64,000 nt of DNA from CAZKTO01 sp964555685 (GTDB taxonomy: Bacteria; Chloroflexota; Dehalococcoidia; SHYB01). Shown piece by piece: positions 26,081-34,053 of this stretch. The stretch lies in assembly GCA_964555685.1 (NCBI GenBank), contig CAZKTO010000002.1, positions 47,839 through 111,838 on the forward strand, in the 5' to 3' direction. Under the pieces are notes generated by a model. That model had not been told where the DNA came from. It did no database searches and saw nothing but the letters and a program-made list of their open reading frames with translations. The translations under genes and the position numbers were made by a program. Every line of letters begins with the position of its first letter. The stretch's first letter is position 1.

Positions 26081-26668
26081 ATGGAACGCGAGATCATCAT
26101 GGGCGGGATCGGCGGCCAGGGCGTGCAGCTCGCCACCAAGATCCTCGCCGACGCCCTGAACAACGAGAACCGGTACGTGATGCACTTCGCCGCCTTCGGC
26201 GGGACCGTGCGGGGCGGCAACGTCGAGTGCACCGTCGTGACGGGCACCGGGCCGATCGCGGCGCCGCCCATCATCCCCAAGGCATGGATGAGCATCTCCA
26301 TGCACAACAACACGGTGCCCCTCGTCGCGCCCAAGACCCGGCCCGGCGGCATCTTCGTGGCCAACAAGCCCCTCGTCACCGAGTACGGCGGGCTCAAGGG
26401 CGTCACCATCGTCGACGTCCCGGCCTCGGAGATCGCCGAGAATCTGGGCAACGTGCAGGGCGCGGCGATGGTCCTCCTGGGCGCCATCTGCCACGCCACG
26501 GGCCTCGTCTCCGTGGACCAGCTCGTCGAGAGCCTGCGAGCGCTGACGCCCTCCTACCGGCAGAAGACGGTGCCCGAAAACGCCAAGGCCTTCCGCGCGG
26601 GGGAGAGCTACGCGAAGGAGCACCTCCAGAAGCTCACGGTGAAGGCCTGGGTCAAGGTCGCGGCCTGA
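26081..26668 (+). CDS. 2-oxoacid:acceptor oxidoreductase, gamma subunit
   Basis: A 195-residue protein with the gamma-subunit hallmark EIIMGGIGGQGVQLATKILADA at the N-terminus (written here in part: GGIGGQG near residues 8-14) and FGGTVRGGNVECTVV. The gamma chain contributes to CoA and subunit contacts in pyruvate/2-oxoglutarate/branched-chain ferredoxin oxidoreductases. The ATG at 26081 is chosen by homology. It is the first gene of a four-gene operon: gamma, ferredoxin, alpha, beta, with gaps of 10-17 nt. Confidence 0.92.
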   Translation: MEREIIMGGIGGQGVQLATKILADALNNENRYVMHFAAFGGTVRGGNVECTVVTGTGPIAAPPIIPKAWMSISMHNNTVPLVAPKTRPGGIFVANKPLVTEYGGLKGVTIVDVPASEIAENLGNVQGAAMVLLGAICHATGLVSVDQLVESLRALTPSYRQKTVPENAKAFRAGESYAKEHLQKLTVKAWVKVAA

Positions 26669-26682
26669 AGAGGGGCGCTGCC

Positions 26683-26928
26683 ATGCCGACGAAAGCCATC
26701 GGCACCGTCGACATCGATATCGATACGTGCAAGGGCTGCGACCTGTGCGTGAAGGTCTGCCCGGTGCACGTGCTGGAGATGTCCCACGACTTCAACGTCC
26801 TGGGCTACCGCTACCCGATCTTGAAGGACGGCTGCACGGGCTGCGAGTTTTGCGCCCTGATCTGTCCTGACTTCTGCTTTACCGCCGTCTACCGGAACGT
26901 TCCAGACAAGGTTGTGGCCGTGAGATAG
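26683..26928 (+). CDS. 2-oxoacid:acceptor oxidoreductase, ferredoxin-like delta subunit (2 x 4Fe-4S)
   Basis: An 81-residue protein with two full cluster motifs: C-K-G-C-D-L-C-V-K-V-C-P and C-T-G-C-E-F-C-A-L-I-C-P. It passes electrons from the TPP/4Fe-4S catalytic core to an external ferredoxin. Its place between gamma and alpha genes and the 14-nt gap to the upstream stop show it belongs to the complex. The ATG at 26683 has an AGAGGGGCG ribosome site. Confidence 0.93.
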   Translation: MPTKAIGTVDIDIDTCKGCDLCVKVCPVHVLEMSHDFNVLGYRYPILKDGCTGCEFCALICPDFCFTAVYRNVPDKVVAVR

Positions 26929-26938
26929 GGGGGCCTTC

Positions 26939-28027
26939 GTGGCGAACAAACAGCTCTTGGAAGGCAGCAAGGCCATCGCCAAGTCGGCCGTGAAGGCCGG
27001 CTGCCGCTTCTACGCCAGCTATCCGATCCAGCCCAACAGCCACCTCATCGAGGCCATGGCCCAGGAGCTGGCGAAGGTGGGCGGCGTGCACATGAACGCC
27101 GAGAGCGAGGGCGAGGCCATCAACATGGTCTGGGGCGCGGCGGCCACGGGCCACCGCGCCATGTGCTCCTCGACGGTGACGGGCATGAGCCTGATGCACG
27201 AGGCCATGTCCGAGATGTTCGCCGCCGAGGTCCCGTACGTCTTCGTGCACATGTCCCGCGGGCAGACGGAGTATCGCGTCGGCACGCGCGGGGGCGGCCA
27301 CGGCGAGTACCGCTACATCGCCTACGCGCCCCACACGGTCCAGGAGGCGTCCGACCTCACCCGCCTGGCGTTCTACACTGCCGACAAGTTCCGCACCCCG
27401 GTCCTGCTCCAATCGGACTACGTGCTGAGCCACACCGTCGAGGCCGTCGAGTTCAGGGACCTGGACGAGCGGGACCTGGAGCCCAAGACCTGGGCCATCA
27501 CCGGCGCCAAGGACCGGGCCCCTCGCGTCAACAGCTTCATCGCCGGCACCTACACCGTCGGCGAGGGCGTGCGCCGCCGCTACGGCGAGCTCCAGGAGCG
27601 GGGCGTGGACCGCATCGCCTGGCTGGAGCAGAACGTCCCCGCCATGGCCGACTCGGGCCACCTGGATGACGCCGATCTCGTCGTCATGTCCTTCGGCTAT
27701 GTGGCCCGCTTCACCAAGTACGCCGTGGCCCAGCTCCGCGAGGAGGGGCTCAAGGTCGGCTATATCCGGCCCATCACCCTCTGGCCCTTCCCCAAGGACG
27801 AGGTGCTGAAGGCGGCCAGCCGGTGCAAGGCCATCGCCGTCTTCGAGCTCAACGCCGGCCAGATGCTCGACGACGTGAAGCTCACCGTCATGGGCAAGGT
27901 GCCCGTCCACTTCATCGGCCGCATCAGCCAGGACGACTCGGGGTTCGGCATGGGCGAGGCCATCCACATTCCAAACCTCACGGCGAAGATCCGCGAGACC
28001 TACGACCGCATGGCCGTGCCCGCGTAG
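26939..28027 (+). CDS. 2-oxoacid:acceptor oxidoreductase, alpha subunit
   Basis: A 362-residue alpha chain. The N-terminal domain has the pyrimidine-domain features GSKAIAKSAVKAGCRFYASYP, then NAESEGEAINMVWGAAATGHRA and SSTVTGMSLMHEAMSEM. The C-terminal domain II includes VVMSFGYVARFTKYAV and VGYIRPITLWPFP. The usual YPITP substrate loop reads YPIQP, which may shift substrate choice. The start is GTG at 26939 behind AGGGGGGCC. Whether the substrate is 2-oxoglutarate, pyruvate or branched 2-oxoacids cannot be decided from sequence alone. Confidence 0.92.
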   Translation: MANKQLLEGSKAIAKSAVKAGCRFYASYPIQPNSHLIEAMAQELAKVGGVHMNAESEGEAINMVWGAAATGHRAMCSSTVTGMSLMHEAMSEMFAAEVPYVFVHMSRGQTEYRVGTRGGGHGEYRYIAYAPHTVQEASDLTRLAFYTADKFRTPVLLQSDYVLSHTVEAVEFRDLDERDLEPKTWAITGAKDRAPRVNSFIAGTYTVGEGVRRRYGELQERGVDRIAWLEQNVPAMADSGHLDDADLVVMSFGYVARFTKYAVAQLREEGLKVGYIRPITLWPFPKDEVLKAASRCKAIAVFELNAGQMLDDVKLTVMGKVPVHFIGRISQDDSGFGMGEAIHIPNLTAKIRETYDRMAVPA

Positions 28028-28044
28028 ACACAGGAGGAGGCGCT

Positions 28045-28836
28045 ATGGCGATGACCAAGGAGCAGGCGAAGGAGCAGCTGAAGAAGGTCTGGTCCCTGCC
28101 CCAGACGGCCATCAAGACCCAGGCCCACCACATGTGCCCCGGCTGCGGCGAGCCCATGGCCTACCGCGTCATCGCCGAGGTCATCGAGGAGATGGGCGTC
28201 CGCGAGCGGCTCATCCAGGTCGCGGGCATCGGCTGCTACGGCGCCATGGACTCTATCATGCAGCACGATCGCATCAACGCCCTGCACGGCCGCGCGCCCT
28301 CCGTCGCCACGGGCGTCAAGCGCATGCTCCCGGACAGCTTCGTCATCACCATCCAGGGCGATGGCGATCTCGTCAGCGAGGGGATCGCCGAAGCGGTGCA
28401 CTGCGCGGCCCGCGGCGAGAACTTCACCACGATCCTCCTGAACAACATGGTCAACGGCGAGACGGGCGGCCACATGACCGCCACGACCATGGTGGGCCAC
28501 AAGACCAAGAGCACCCTCGAGGGGCGCGACGCCAAGATCCACGGCAGGCCCATCAAGACGGCCGAGCTCCTGGCCCAGCTCGAGGGCTGCGCCTACTCGG
28601 CCCGGGGCTCCATCCACAGCCCCGCCGCCATCAAGAGGACGAAGCGCATGGTCCGCCACGCCTTCGAGACGCAGAAGGCGGGCCTGGGCTTCAGCTTCGT
28701 CGAAATCCTGACCATGTGTCCCACGGGCTGGTTCATGCCCACGTGGGAGGCGCCCAAGTTCATGGAAGAGACCATGACCAAGTACTTCACCCTGGGCGAG
28801 TACAAGGTGCCGGAGCAGGTCAAGACGGCCGCGTAG
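28045..28836 (+). CDS. 2-oxoacid:acceptor oxidoreductase, beta (TPP-binding) subunit
   Basis: A 263-residue beta chain with CPGCG near residue 30 (cluster/TPP region), GIGCYGAMDSIM and the TPP/Mg motif GDGDLVSEG followed by NNMVNGETGG. A strong GGAGGAGG site precedes ATG 28045. It closes the gamma-delta-alpha-beta operon and is followed by an intrinsic terminator. Such complexes oxidatively decarboxylate 2-oxoacids to acyl-CoA with reduction of ferredoxin, or run in reverse for CO2 fixation. Confidence 0.93.
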   Translation: MAMTKEQAKEQLKKVWSLPQTAIKTQAHHMCPGCGEPMAYRVIAEVIEEMGVRERLIQVAGIGCYGAMDSIMQHDRINALHGRAPSVATGVKRMLPDSFVITIQGDGDLVSEGIAEAVHCAARGENFTTILLNNMVNGETGGHMTATTMVGHKTKSTLEGRDAKIHGRPIKTAELLAQLEGCAYSARGSIHSPAAIKRTKRMVRHAFETQKAGLGFSFVEILTMCPTGWFMPTWEAPKFMEETMTKYFTLGEYKVPEQVKTAA

Positions 28837-28866
28837 CCGTCCCGGCATCGCCTGAGTCCGCACGCC

Positions 28867-28896
28867 AGCGCCCCGACTTGTCGGGGCGCTCTTGTT
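28867..28896 (+). terminator. terminator of the oxidoreductase operon
   Basis: A perfect 11-bp stem, AGCGCCCCGAC (28867-28877) with its complement (28880-28890), a 2-nt loop and a short CTTGTT tail. It contains the recurrent CCCCGAC/GTCGGGG core. The remaining sequence to 29109 shows no gene I can support. Confidence 0.7.
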
Positions 28897-29109
28897 GAAT
28901 GATCGTGACCGCCGCTCCCGCCTCCCCCAGCGCCCTCGCCGAGGAGCAGCTCATCGGCACGGAGCCCCTGGACCGGCCGGTGTAGTCCGCAGGCCGCACA
29001 GATTCACACAGTAGAGGAGAGGCGCAGCCAGACGCCCTGGCCTGTCGGGGTGCGCCCCTGCGAATCTGACCAGGCGGCATCGCGCGGGAGATGAAGCACG
29101 CCCCGCTCG

Positions 29110-29571
29110 TTACCGCGCGGCGAGGCGGATCTTCTGGTTGTCCCAGGTGGCGAGCTTCTTCTCCGGGACGACCTTGTAGTAGACCTTGCCCACGGCGTAG
29201 AACGACCGCGTGCTCTTGGGCACGTTGGCCGAGGCCTCCCGGAAGCTGGCGTACTTCTCGTCCAGCAGCCGGTCGTAGCGCCTCTGCGTCTCCTCGTCCT
29301 CGATCGGCTGGGCCCGCCCGCGGACCATGACCGCCTTCAGGTCGCGCCAGCGCTCGCCGGTCTCGACGAGGACGCTGACCCTGGGGCTGCGCGCCAGGTG
29401 CTTGGCCTTGAAGGTGTTCGAGCGGGCCCGGAATGTGATGGCGCCGTCCATGTAGACGTACCAGACGGGTGTGGCGTGCGGATAGCCGTCCTTGTCCAGG
29501 CACGAGACGATGAGGGTGTGCCCCTTGGTGAGAAATTCGTCGATCTCGCGCTGGTCCAGCGTCACGCCCAT
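29110..29571 (-). CDS. pyridoxamine 5'-phosphate oxidase family (split beta-barrel flavin/F420-binding) protein
   Basis: A 153-residue PPOX-class protein. The motifs are LDQREIDEFLTKGHTLIVSCLDKDGYPHATPVWYVY, cited in part as KDGYPHATPVWY near residues 28-39, ITFRARSNTFKAKHLARSPRVSVLVE and a basic C-terminal end. Members bind FMN or F420 and reduce or oxidise small molecules. The ATG at 29571 follows AGGAGG. It lies 152 nt downstream of the PHP gene, with a hairpin between, so it may have separate expression. Confidence 0.85.
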   Translation of the reverse strand: MGVTLDQREIDEFLTKGHTLIVSCLDKDGYPHATPVWYVYMDGAITFRARSNTFKAKHLARSPRVSVLVETGERWRDLKAVMVRGRAQPIEDEETQRRYDRLLDEKYASFREASANVPKSTRSFYAVGKVYYKVVPEKKLATWDNQKIRLAAR

Positions 29572-29669
29572 GGGGCGCCTCCTGGGGGGTCTGTCGTCGG
29601 GCCGATTATAGGCGAGCCGAGGCTCCAGCGCCAGGACGCGGCCTGGCCGCTCAGGGTCGTTCGGTTGTC

Positions 29670-29704
29670 CTGGGAACCCTTTCTTGACAGAAAGGTGTTC
29701 CCAG
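29670..29704. terminator. hairpin between PHP phosphatase and PPOX genes
   Basis: Arms CTGGGAAC (29670-29677) and GTTCCCAG (29697-29704) pair perfectly, with an inner CTTTCT/AGAAAG stem. It lies 20 nt past the leftward PHP stop. No long T run follows, so termination strength is uncertain. Confidence 0.5.
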
Positions 29705-29723
29705 AATAATCGAAGGGCCCTGG

Positions 29724-30497
29724 CTACCCCACGCGGCGCCGGTGGTCGGGGGCGGGCAGCGCTGGAATGGGCCGCCCTTCGATGATGGCATGCGGCACGG
29801 CGGTCGCCATGAACGTGGCCCGCTCTTCGCCCACGAGCCGCGCGGCCTGCTGGACGCCCTTGGACATGACGGGCACGCGAGGGCCCCGCGCCTGGTGGCT
29901 GTCCGTGGCGATGATCTGCACCAGGTCGCCGCGCAGCATCGTCTCCGCGGCCTTCTGGTACTTCCGCCCGAATCCCCCAACGATGCTGGTGGTGGTCACC
30001 TGCGCCAGCATCCCGCGCCCAACGAACGCCTGGAGCAGCTCCGGGCGCTCGGCCAGGGCGTCGCACCGCTCGGGGTGGGCGATGATGGGGGCATAGCCCC
30101 GGACCTGGAGCTGGAAGAGCACATCGTCCGTGTAGAGGGGCAGCGTGGATGTGAACGGAAGCTCGACCAGGACGTACTTGCTCCCGTTGATCGGAAGGGC
30201 GAGCCCCTGGGCCAGCTTCTCCGGCAGGTCCGGCTCCACGTGGTTCTCCATGCCCACGACGATCTGGACCCCTATCCCCGCCTCGGCGATGGCGGCGCGC
30301 AGGGCCTCGACGCGCTGGGGAAAGCTGCCGTCCCGCACCAGCGGCTCCACGTCCCGGTTATGGGGCGTGAGGAGCACGACGCCGATCCCGTCCGCCGCGG
30401 CGATGCCGGCCATGGCGATGGCGTCGTCCATCGTCCGCGGGCCGTCGTCGACGCCGGGGAGCGTGTGATTATGGAGATCGTAGTAGGCCGCGCTCAC
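29724..30497 (-). CDS. CpsB/CapC-type PHP-domain phosphatase
   Basis: A 257-residue protein with the PHP signature DLHNHTLPGVDDGP at residues 6-19, VLLTPHNRD, GMENHVEPDL, IIAHPERC and IIATDSH, the set of His/Asp metal ligands of CpsB/YwqE-type tyrosine phosphatases. These dephosphorylate polysaccharide co-polymerase kinases in Firmicutes; no such kinase is in this window, so the role here is inferred. It starts with GTG at 30497, overlapping by 4 nt (GTGA) the stop of the upstream PIG-L gene, so translation is probably coupled. Confidence 0.88.
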   Translation of the reverse strand: MSAAYYDLHNHTLPGVDDGPRTMDDAIAMAGIAAADGIGVVLLTPHNRDVEPLVRDGSFPQRVEALRAAIAEAGIGVQIVVGMENHVEPDLPEKLAQGLALPINGSKYVLVELPFTSTLPLYTDDVLFQLQVRGYAPIIAHPERCDALAERPELLQAFVGRGMLAQVTTTSIVGGFGRKYQKAAETMLRGDLVQIIATDSHQARGPRVPVMSKGVQQAARLVGEERATFMATAVPHAIIEGRPIPALPAPDHRRRVG

Positions 30498-31201
30498 CGC
30501 CGGAACTCGATGACGCGAAAGGCCTCGGCGGCGTCCATGGCCTTGTCCTTGCCGACGCGCTGGGCCGACTCCCGCAGGAACTTGGAGAAATCGACCTCGC
30601 GGCGGGCGTCCACCTGGCTCGCGTGCCTCCGCAGGGCTTCGATCTTCACGTCCAAGGTATCGGCGATGTCGACGTGCGTATCCGGGGCGTCCGCTCCCCA
30701 CAGGTAGACGTAGGGCGTCTTGTGAGGCGAGAGGCCCAGGGCCTTGTGCTCCGGCCAGTTCAGGTGGTCCCGCGCCAGGGGGAAGACGGCGTCCAGGGTC
30801 ACCTGGCCCGTGACGCGATGGTCCCGGTGCTGGTAGGAGGTGCGCCGGTGCGGGTCCACCGTCATGACCACGTCCGGCTTCGCGCGGCGGATCTCGCGGA
30901 CGATCTCCCCCCGAAACTCCAGGGTGTCCTCGATCGCGCCGTCCGGGTGGCGCAGGAAGACCACCTCTTTGAGCCCCAGCACCTGGGCCGCCTTGCGCTG
31001 CTCCCGCTCGCGCATCTGGGCCAGGCGCTCGGAGGTCATGTCCGGGTCGTCGGACCCCTTGTCGCCGTTGGTGCAGACGACGAGCGTCACCTCGGCCCCC
31101 TCGCGGACCCACTTGGCGATGGTGCCCCCGGCCCCGATCTCGGCGTCGTCAGGATGCGGGGTGCAGACCAGCACCCGTTTGGGTTGGAACGCAGGCGTCA
31201 T
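30494..31201 (-). CDS. PIG-L (LmbE-like) deacetylase
   Basis: A 235-residue zinc-dependent N-deacetylase of the LmbE/MshB type. The metal motif is PHPDDAEIGAGG near residues 12-23, with HRDHRVTGQ providing the third ligand His. Substrates are N-acetylglucosamine-bearing lipids or thiols such as mycothiol or bacillithiol precursors. The ATG at 31201 is chosen by homology; the frame extends 14 codons upstream. It is the first gene of a two-gene unit with the PHP phosphatase, hinting at a sugar- or envelope-related step. Confidence 0.9.
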   Translation of the reverse strand: MTPAFQPKRVLVCTPHPDDAEIGAGGTIAKWVREGAEVTLVVCTNGDKGSDDPDMTSERLAQMREREQRKAAQVLGLKEVVFLRHPDGAIEDTLEFRGEIVREIRRAKPDVVMTVDPHRRTSYQHRDHRVTGQVTLDAVFPLARDHLNWPEHKALGLSPHKTPYVYLWGADAPDTHVDIADTLDVKIEALRRHASQVDARREVDFSKFLRESAQRVGKDKAMDAAEAFRVIEFRR

Positions 31202-31325
31202 GCGGTATCGAGTCCTCGGGAGAGCCACTCCACAACTGGTCAACTGTGAGGGATTTGGGGAGAGGTGTCAAGCGCTGCTGACAGGCCCTCGGGGCCGTGC
31301 TAGGCTTGCGTCCGGGGGTGGAGAC

Positions 31326-32138
31326 GTGTTCGAGGAGCGGCTGATCTTCAAGCCCACACGGGAGCTCACGACCGATCCGGCCACCATGGGCCTCGCCTTT
31401 CGGGAGGTCTGGCTCCAGGCGGCCGATGGCCCGCGCCTCCACGCCTGGCTCATCCCGGGCCCGCGGCGCGCCCTCTGGGTCTGGTTCCACGGGTACGACG
31501 GCAACATCGGCGACAAGCTGGAGACGGTGCGCCTGGTGAGCCAGGGCCTGGGCGTTCCGATCCTGATCTTCGACTACCGGGGCTACGGGCGCAGCGAAGG
31601 CAGGCCGTCCGAGGGGGGCCTGTACCTCGATGGCGAGGCCGCGGTGCGCTGGGCCCGCGATGAGCCCGGCCTAAAGGGCCTGCCCGTGGTGCTCTTCGGC
31701 CGGTCCCTGGGCGCGGCCATCGCCGTCGAGACGGCGCGCCGGCAGGACTGCGCGGGCCTTGTCATCGAATCGGCCTTCGTCTCGATCCAGGCGATGGCCG
31801 CGGCAACCCTCCTGGGGCGGATCGTCGGTCCAGTGATGCGCACGCGCCTCAACAGCCTGGCCAAGATCGGTTCCGTCCGGGCCCCGGTCCTCGTCATCCA
31901 TGGCGACCGCGACGAGAAGGTGCCCTTCGATCACGGCCTGCGCCTCTTCCGGGCCGTCGGCGAGCCGAAGGAGCTCCTGGCGGTGCGCGGCGCGGCCCAC
32001 GAGGACGTCCCGGAGCGGGCGGGCCCGTCCTATCTCGCCACGCTGGACCGGTTCCTTCGCCGAGTCGGGGTCGCCCCGTCCGAAAGCAGCGTCACGCCAG
32101 CGCCATCCCGCGCGCCCGCGGACGCGCCGAAGCACTGA
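31326..32138 (+). CDS. alpha/beta hydrolase (BAAT/FrsA or prolyl-oligopeptidase-like)
   Basis: A 270-residue protein of the group seen as YfhR/Bem46-like hydrolases. It has VWFHGYDGNIGD (oxyanion turn), FDYRGYGRSEGRPSEGGLYLDGEAAV, the nucleophile elbow G-R-S-L-G and VIHGDRDEKVPFDHG (acid), with the His in GAAHEDV. It probably starts at GTG 31326. The last 25 residues are a low-complexity Ser/Ala/Pro tail. The cupin gene follows after 19 nt in the same direction. Confidence 0.82.
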   Translation: MFEERLIFKPTRELTTDPATMGLAFREVWLQAADGPRLHAWLIPGPRRALWVWFHGYDGNIGDKLETVRLVSQGLGVPILIFDYRGYGRSEGRPSEGGLYLDGEAAVRWARDEPGLKGLPVVLFGRSLGAAIAVETARRQDCAGLVIESAFVSIQAMAAATLLGRIVGPVMRTRLNSLAKIGSVRAPVLVIHGDRDEKVPFDHGLRLFRAVGEPKELLAVRGAAHEDVPERAGPSYLATLDRFLRRVGVAPSESSVTPAPSRAPADAPKH

Positions 32139-32157
32139 ACGAAATCGAGGTGACGCC

Positions 32158-32514
32158 ATGGCGAGCGAGCAGATGGGCAACTACGAGGTGGTCTCGGACA
32201 CGAGGACGCCCGAGGCCAGCCTGCGTCTGCTGCGGGTCTGGACAGGCCACGAGGTCCAGCCCCACTATCACCGGCGGGCCACGCAGGTCTACGTGGTCCT
32301 AACGGGCTCCGTGCGCATCCGGCTCGGCGATGGCGCGCTCTTGGCCCGGCCCCTGGAGACGGTGCGCGTGCCGCCACTGACGGTGCACGCTCTCTCGGCC
32401 CGGGAGCCGTCGCTGGTGCTGAGCATCACCGTGCCGCCGCTGGAGCCGGACGACCAGCACCCCGCCGGGCCCTCCGCCCGCGAGGGCCGGAGAGACCAGT
32501 CCTACGGGAAATAG
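32158..32514 (+). CDS. small cupin-domain protein
   Basis: A 118-residue protein with a single cupin barrel. Motif 1 is present as HYHRRATQVYVVLTG (His-x-His). Motif 2 is reduced to VPPLTVHALS with one His, so the metal site may be partial. The role is unknown; many such cupins are sensors or isomerases. The ATG at 32158 follows ATCGAGGTG. It is likely co-transcribed with the hydrolase upstream. Confidence 0.75.
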   Translation: MASEQMGNYEVVSDTRTPEASLRLLRVWTGHEVQPHYHRRATQVYVVLTGSVRIRLGDGALLARPLETVRVPPLTVHALSAREPSLVLSITVPPLEPDDQHPAGPSAREGRRDQSYGK

Positions 32515-32702
32515 GGAAGCCATCCCGAAATCCCCTCCCCCTTGATCGAGGCGATAGCTGCGAGCCGCGAAGCAGGTGAGGGTGAAACCTCACGTGATGA
32601 ACGACATTTCTGGATAGGTTTGGGCCCGCCGGTGGCCGCATGCGGGCGTATAATGAAATGAACGGGCCCCGGCGCCCGTGCAGAGGCGAGAAGGATCATG
32701 CC

Positions 32703-33281
32703 ATGGACCAGAGCGAGCCCCAGGGCAACTCCATCGAGAGCGCCGATCTCCACGTCACGATCTTCCCCCACCTGGACGAGTTCATGGCCATCGACGTCCG
32801 GGACAAGGCGAGGCCCCAGGTGCGCGTCGTCAACGCCAAGGAGCTGCTGACGCCGGACCACTACCGTGAGCTGGAGCAAGAGCTGGCCGCGCTGATCCGC
32901 GCACCGGGCCCGCCCTTCCTCAGCCTCATAACGCTGCCGGCCCGGATGCAGGCGGCGATGCAGGAGAAGGGGGCGGCCCGGCTCGCCAAGCTGCTGGCGG
33001 GCGGGGGAGGAGGCCATCGGATCTCGCTCTTCATCTGCGCGGGCCCCATCGTGGCCATGACCGACGAGGAGGCGGACACCGCTCTCCAGGCTTTCTTCCA
33101 AGACAGCTATCCCAAGTCCTTCGTGGAGCTGTGCGGGGCCACGTTCCGAAGGCTTCTGCGCCGGGAGCGCACCTTCATCGTGAGCCAGGAGCGCGAGCAG
33201 CTGCGCCGCGCCGTCCTGGGCGAGTCGGACCAGTTCTATACCATGTGGCAGCGTCCCGGCGGCGGGCCCAGCCCCCAGTAG
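32703..33281 (+). CDS. hypothetical protein
   Basis: A 192-residue protein that I do not recognise. No signal peptide or membrane span is visible. It has alternating helix and strand character and a Gly-rich turn (LLAGGGGGHRISLF) around residue 102. The ATG at 32703 follows AGAAGG. A TATAAT box stands at about 32650 without a clear -35 partner. It is convergent with the FAH-family gene (7-nt gap), so it is probably monocistronic. The 188-nt gap before it contains only repeat-like words. Confidence 0.6.
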   Translation: MDQSEPQGNSIESADLHVTIFPHLDEFMAIDVRDKARPQVRVVNAKELLTPDHYRELEQELAALIRAPGPPFLSLITLPARMQAAMQEKGAARLAKLLAGGGGGHRISLFICAGPIVAMTDEEADTALQAFFQDSYPKSFVELCGATFRRLLRRERTFIVSQEREQLRRAVLGESDQFYTMWQRPGGGPSPQ

Positions 33282-33288
33282 AAGCCGC

Positions 33289-34032
33289 CTAGCGGGCCAC
33301 CGGGTTCCGCAGGACCCCGATCCCCTCGATCTCACACTCGATAACGTCGCCGGGCTCCATCTCCGCGTTGCCGGGCGGCGTGCCGGTGCTGATCAGGTCC
33401 CCCGGCTCCAGCGTCACCGCCGCGCTGATCCACGCAATGACCTCGGCGACGCTGAACGCCATCTGCCCCGTCGAAATGTCCTGCTTGGTGACGCCGTTCA
33501 GGCGCGAGGTGAGGCGCAACCGCCCGCCGTCCAGCCCCGTCACGATCCACGGCCCCGCCGGGCAGAAGGTGTCGAAGGCCTTGAAGCGGGAGGAAAGGGC
33601 CCCGTCCTCCTTCTGGGCCGGGAAGCACGTCACGTCGTTGACGATGGTGTAGCCCAGCACGTAGTCCAGGGCCAACGATTCGGGCACGTTCTTGGCCCGC
33701 CGTCCGATGACCACGCCCAACTCCGCCTCGAAGTTGATGGCGGGGGTGCGGGGCGTCTTCACGATGGCCTCGCCGGGGGCGATGACGGCGGAGTAGGGCT
33801 TGAAGAAGAAGCCCGGTCCGGCCCGCTTGCCTTTGGAGCCATAGTTGCCCAACAGCCCGGCGATCTTGTTCGCCGGCTCGATGGGCGCGAGGAGCCGCGC
33901 CTCCGCCAGCCTGCCCAGGGCCTGGCCCCGGCGCCACGCGCCGAACCGTTCGCCCTCCAGCCGGTAGACGGCATCGCCGTCCACCTCCGACCAGACGGGC
34001 GCCCCCCTCCACTCGATACGGGCGATCTTCAT
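33289..34032 (-). CDS. fumarylacetoacetate hydrolase (FAH) family protein
   Basis: A 247-residue FAH-domain protein. The Mg-binding acidic residues appear in INFEAELGVVIG (E-x-E) and in IVNDVTCFPAQ (Asp). GDLISTGTPPGNAEMEPGDVIECEIEGIG is the typical C-terminal block, quoted here as STGTPPG. Members are 2-keto-3-deoxy acid, acylpyruvate or homoprotocatechuate-pathway hydrolases or isomerases. AAGGAGG lies just before the ATG. It follows the methyltransferase gene by 21 nt on the same strand and is probably in its operon. Confidence 0.9.
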   Translation of the reverse strand: MKIARIEWRGAPVWSEVDGDAVYRLEGERFGAWRRGQALGRLAEARLLAPIEPANKIAGLLGNYGSKGKRAGPGFFFKPYSAVIAPGEAIVKTPRTPAINFEAELGVVIGRRAKNVPESLALDYVLGYTIVNDVTCFPAQKEDGALSSRFKAFDTFCPAGPWIVTGLDGGRLRLTSRLNGVTKQDISTGQMAFSVAEVIAWISAAVTLEPGDLISTGTPPGNAEMEPGDVIECEIEGIGVLRNPVAR

Positions 34033-34053
34033 CCGAACCTCCTTCGCGGCGTC

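Noticed and set aside
28899..28985. Short frame after the oxidoreductase terminator
   Set aside because: About 28 codons, no ribosome site, no family; probably random or a remnant too short to name.
32640..32660. Promoter TATAAT before the hypothetical gene at 32703
   Set aside because: No -35 hexamer at 16-18 nt; kept only as a remark.
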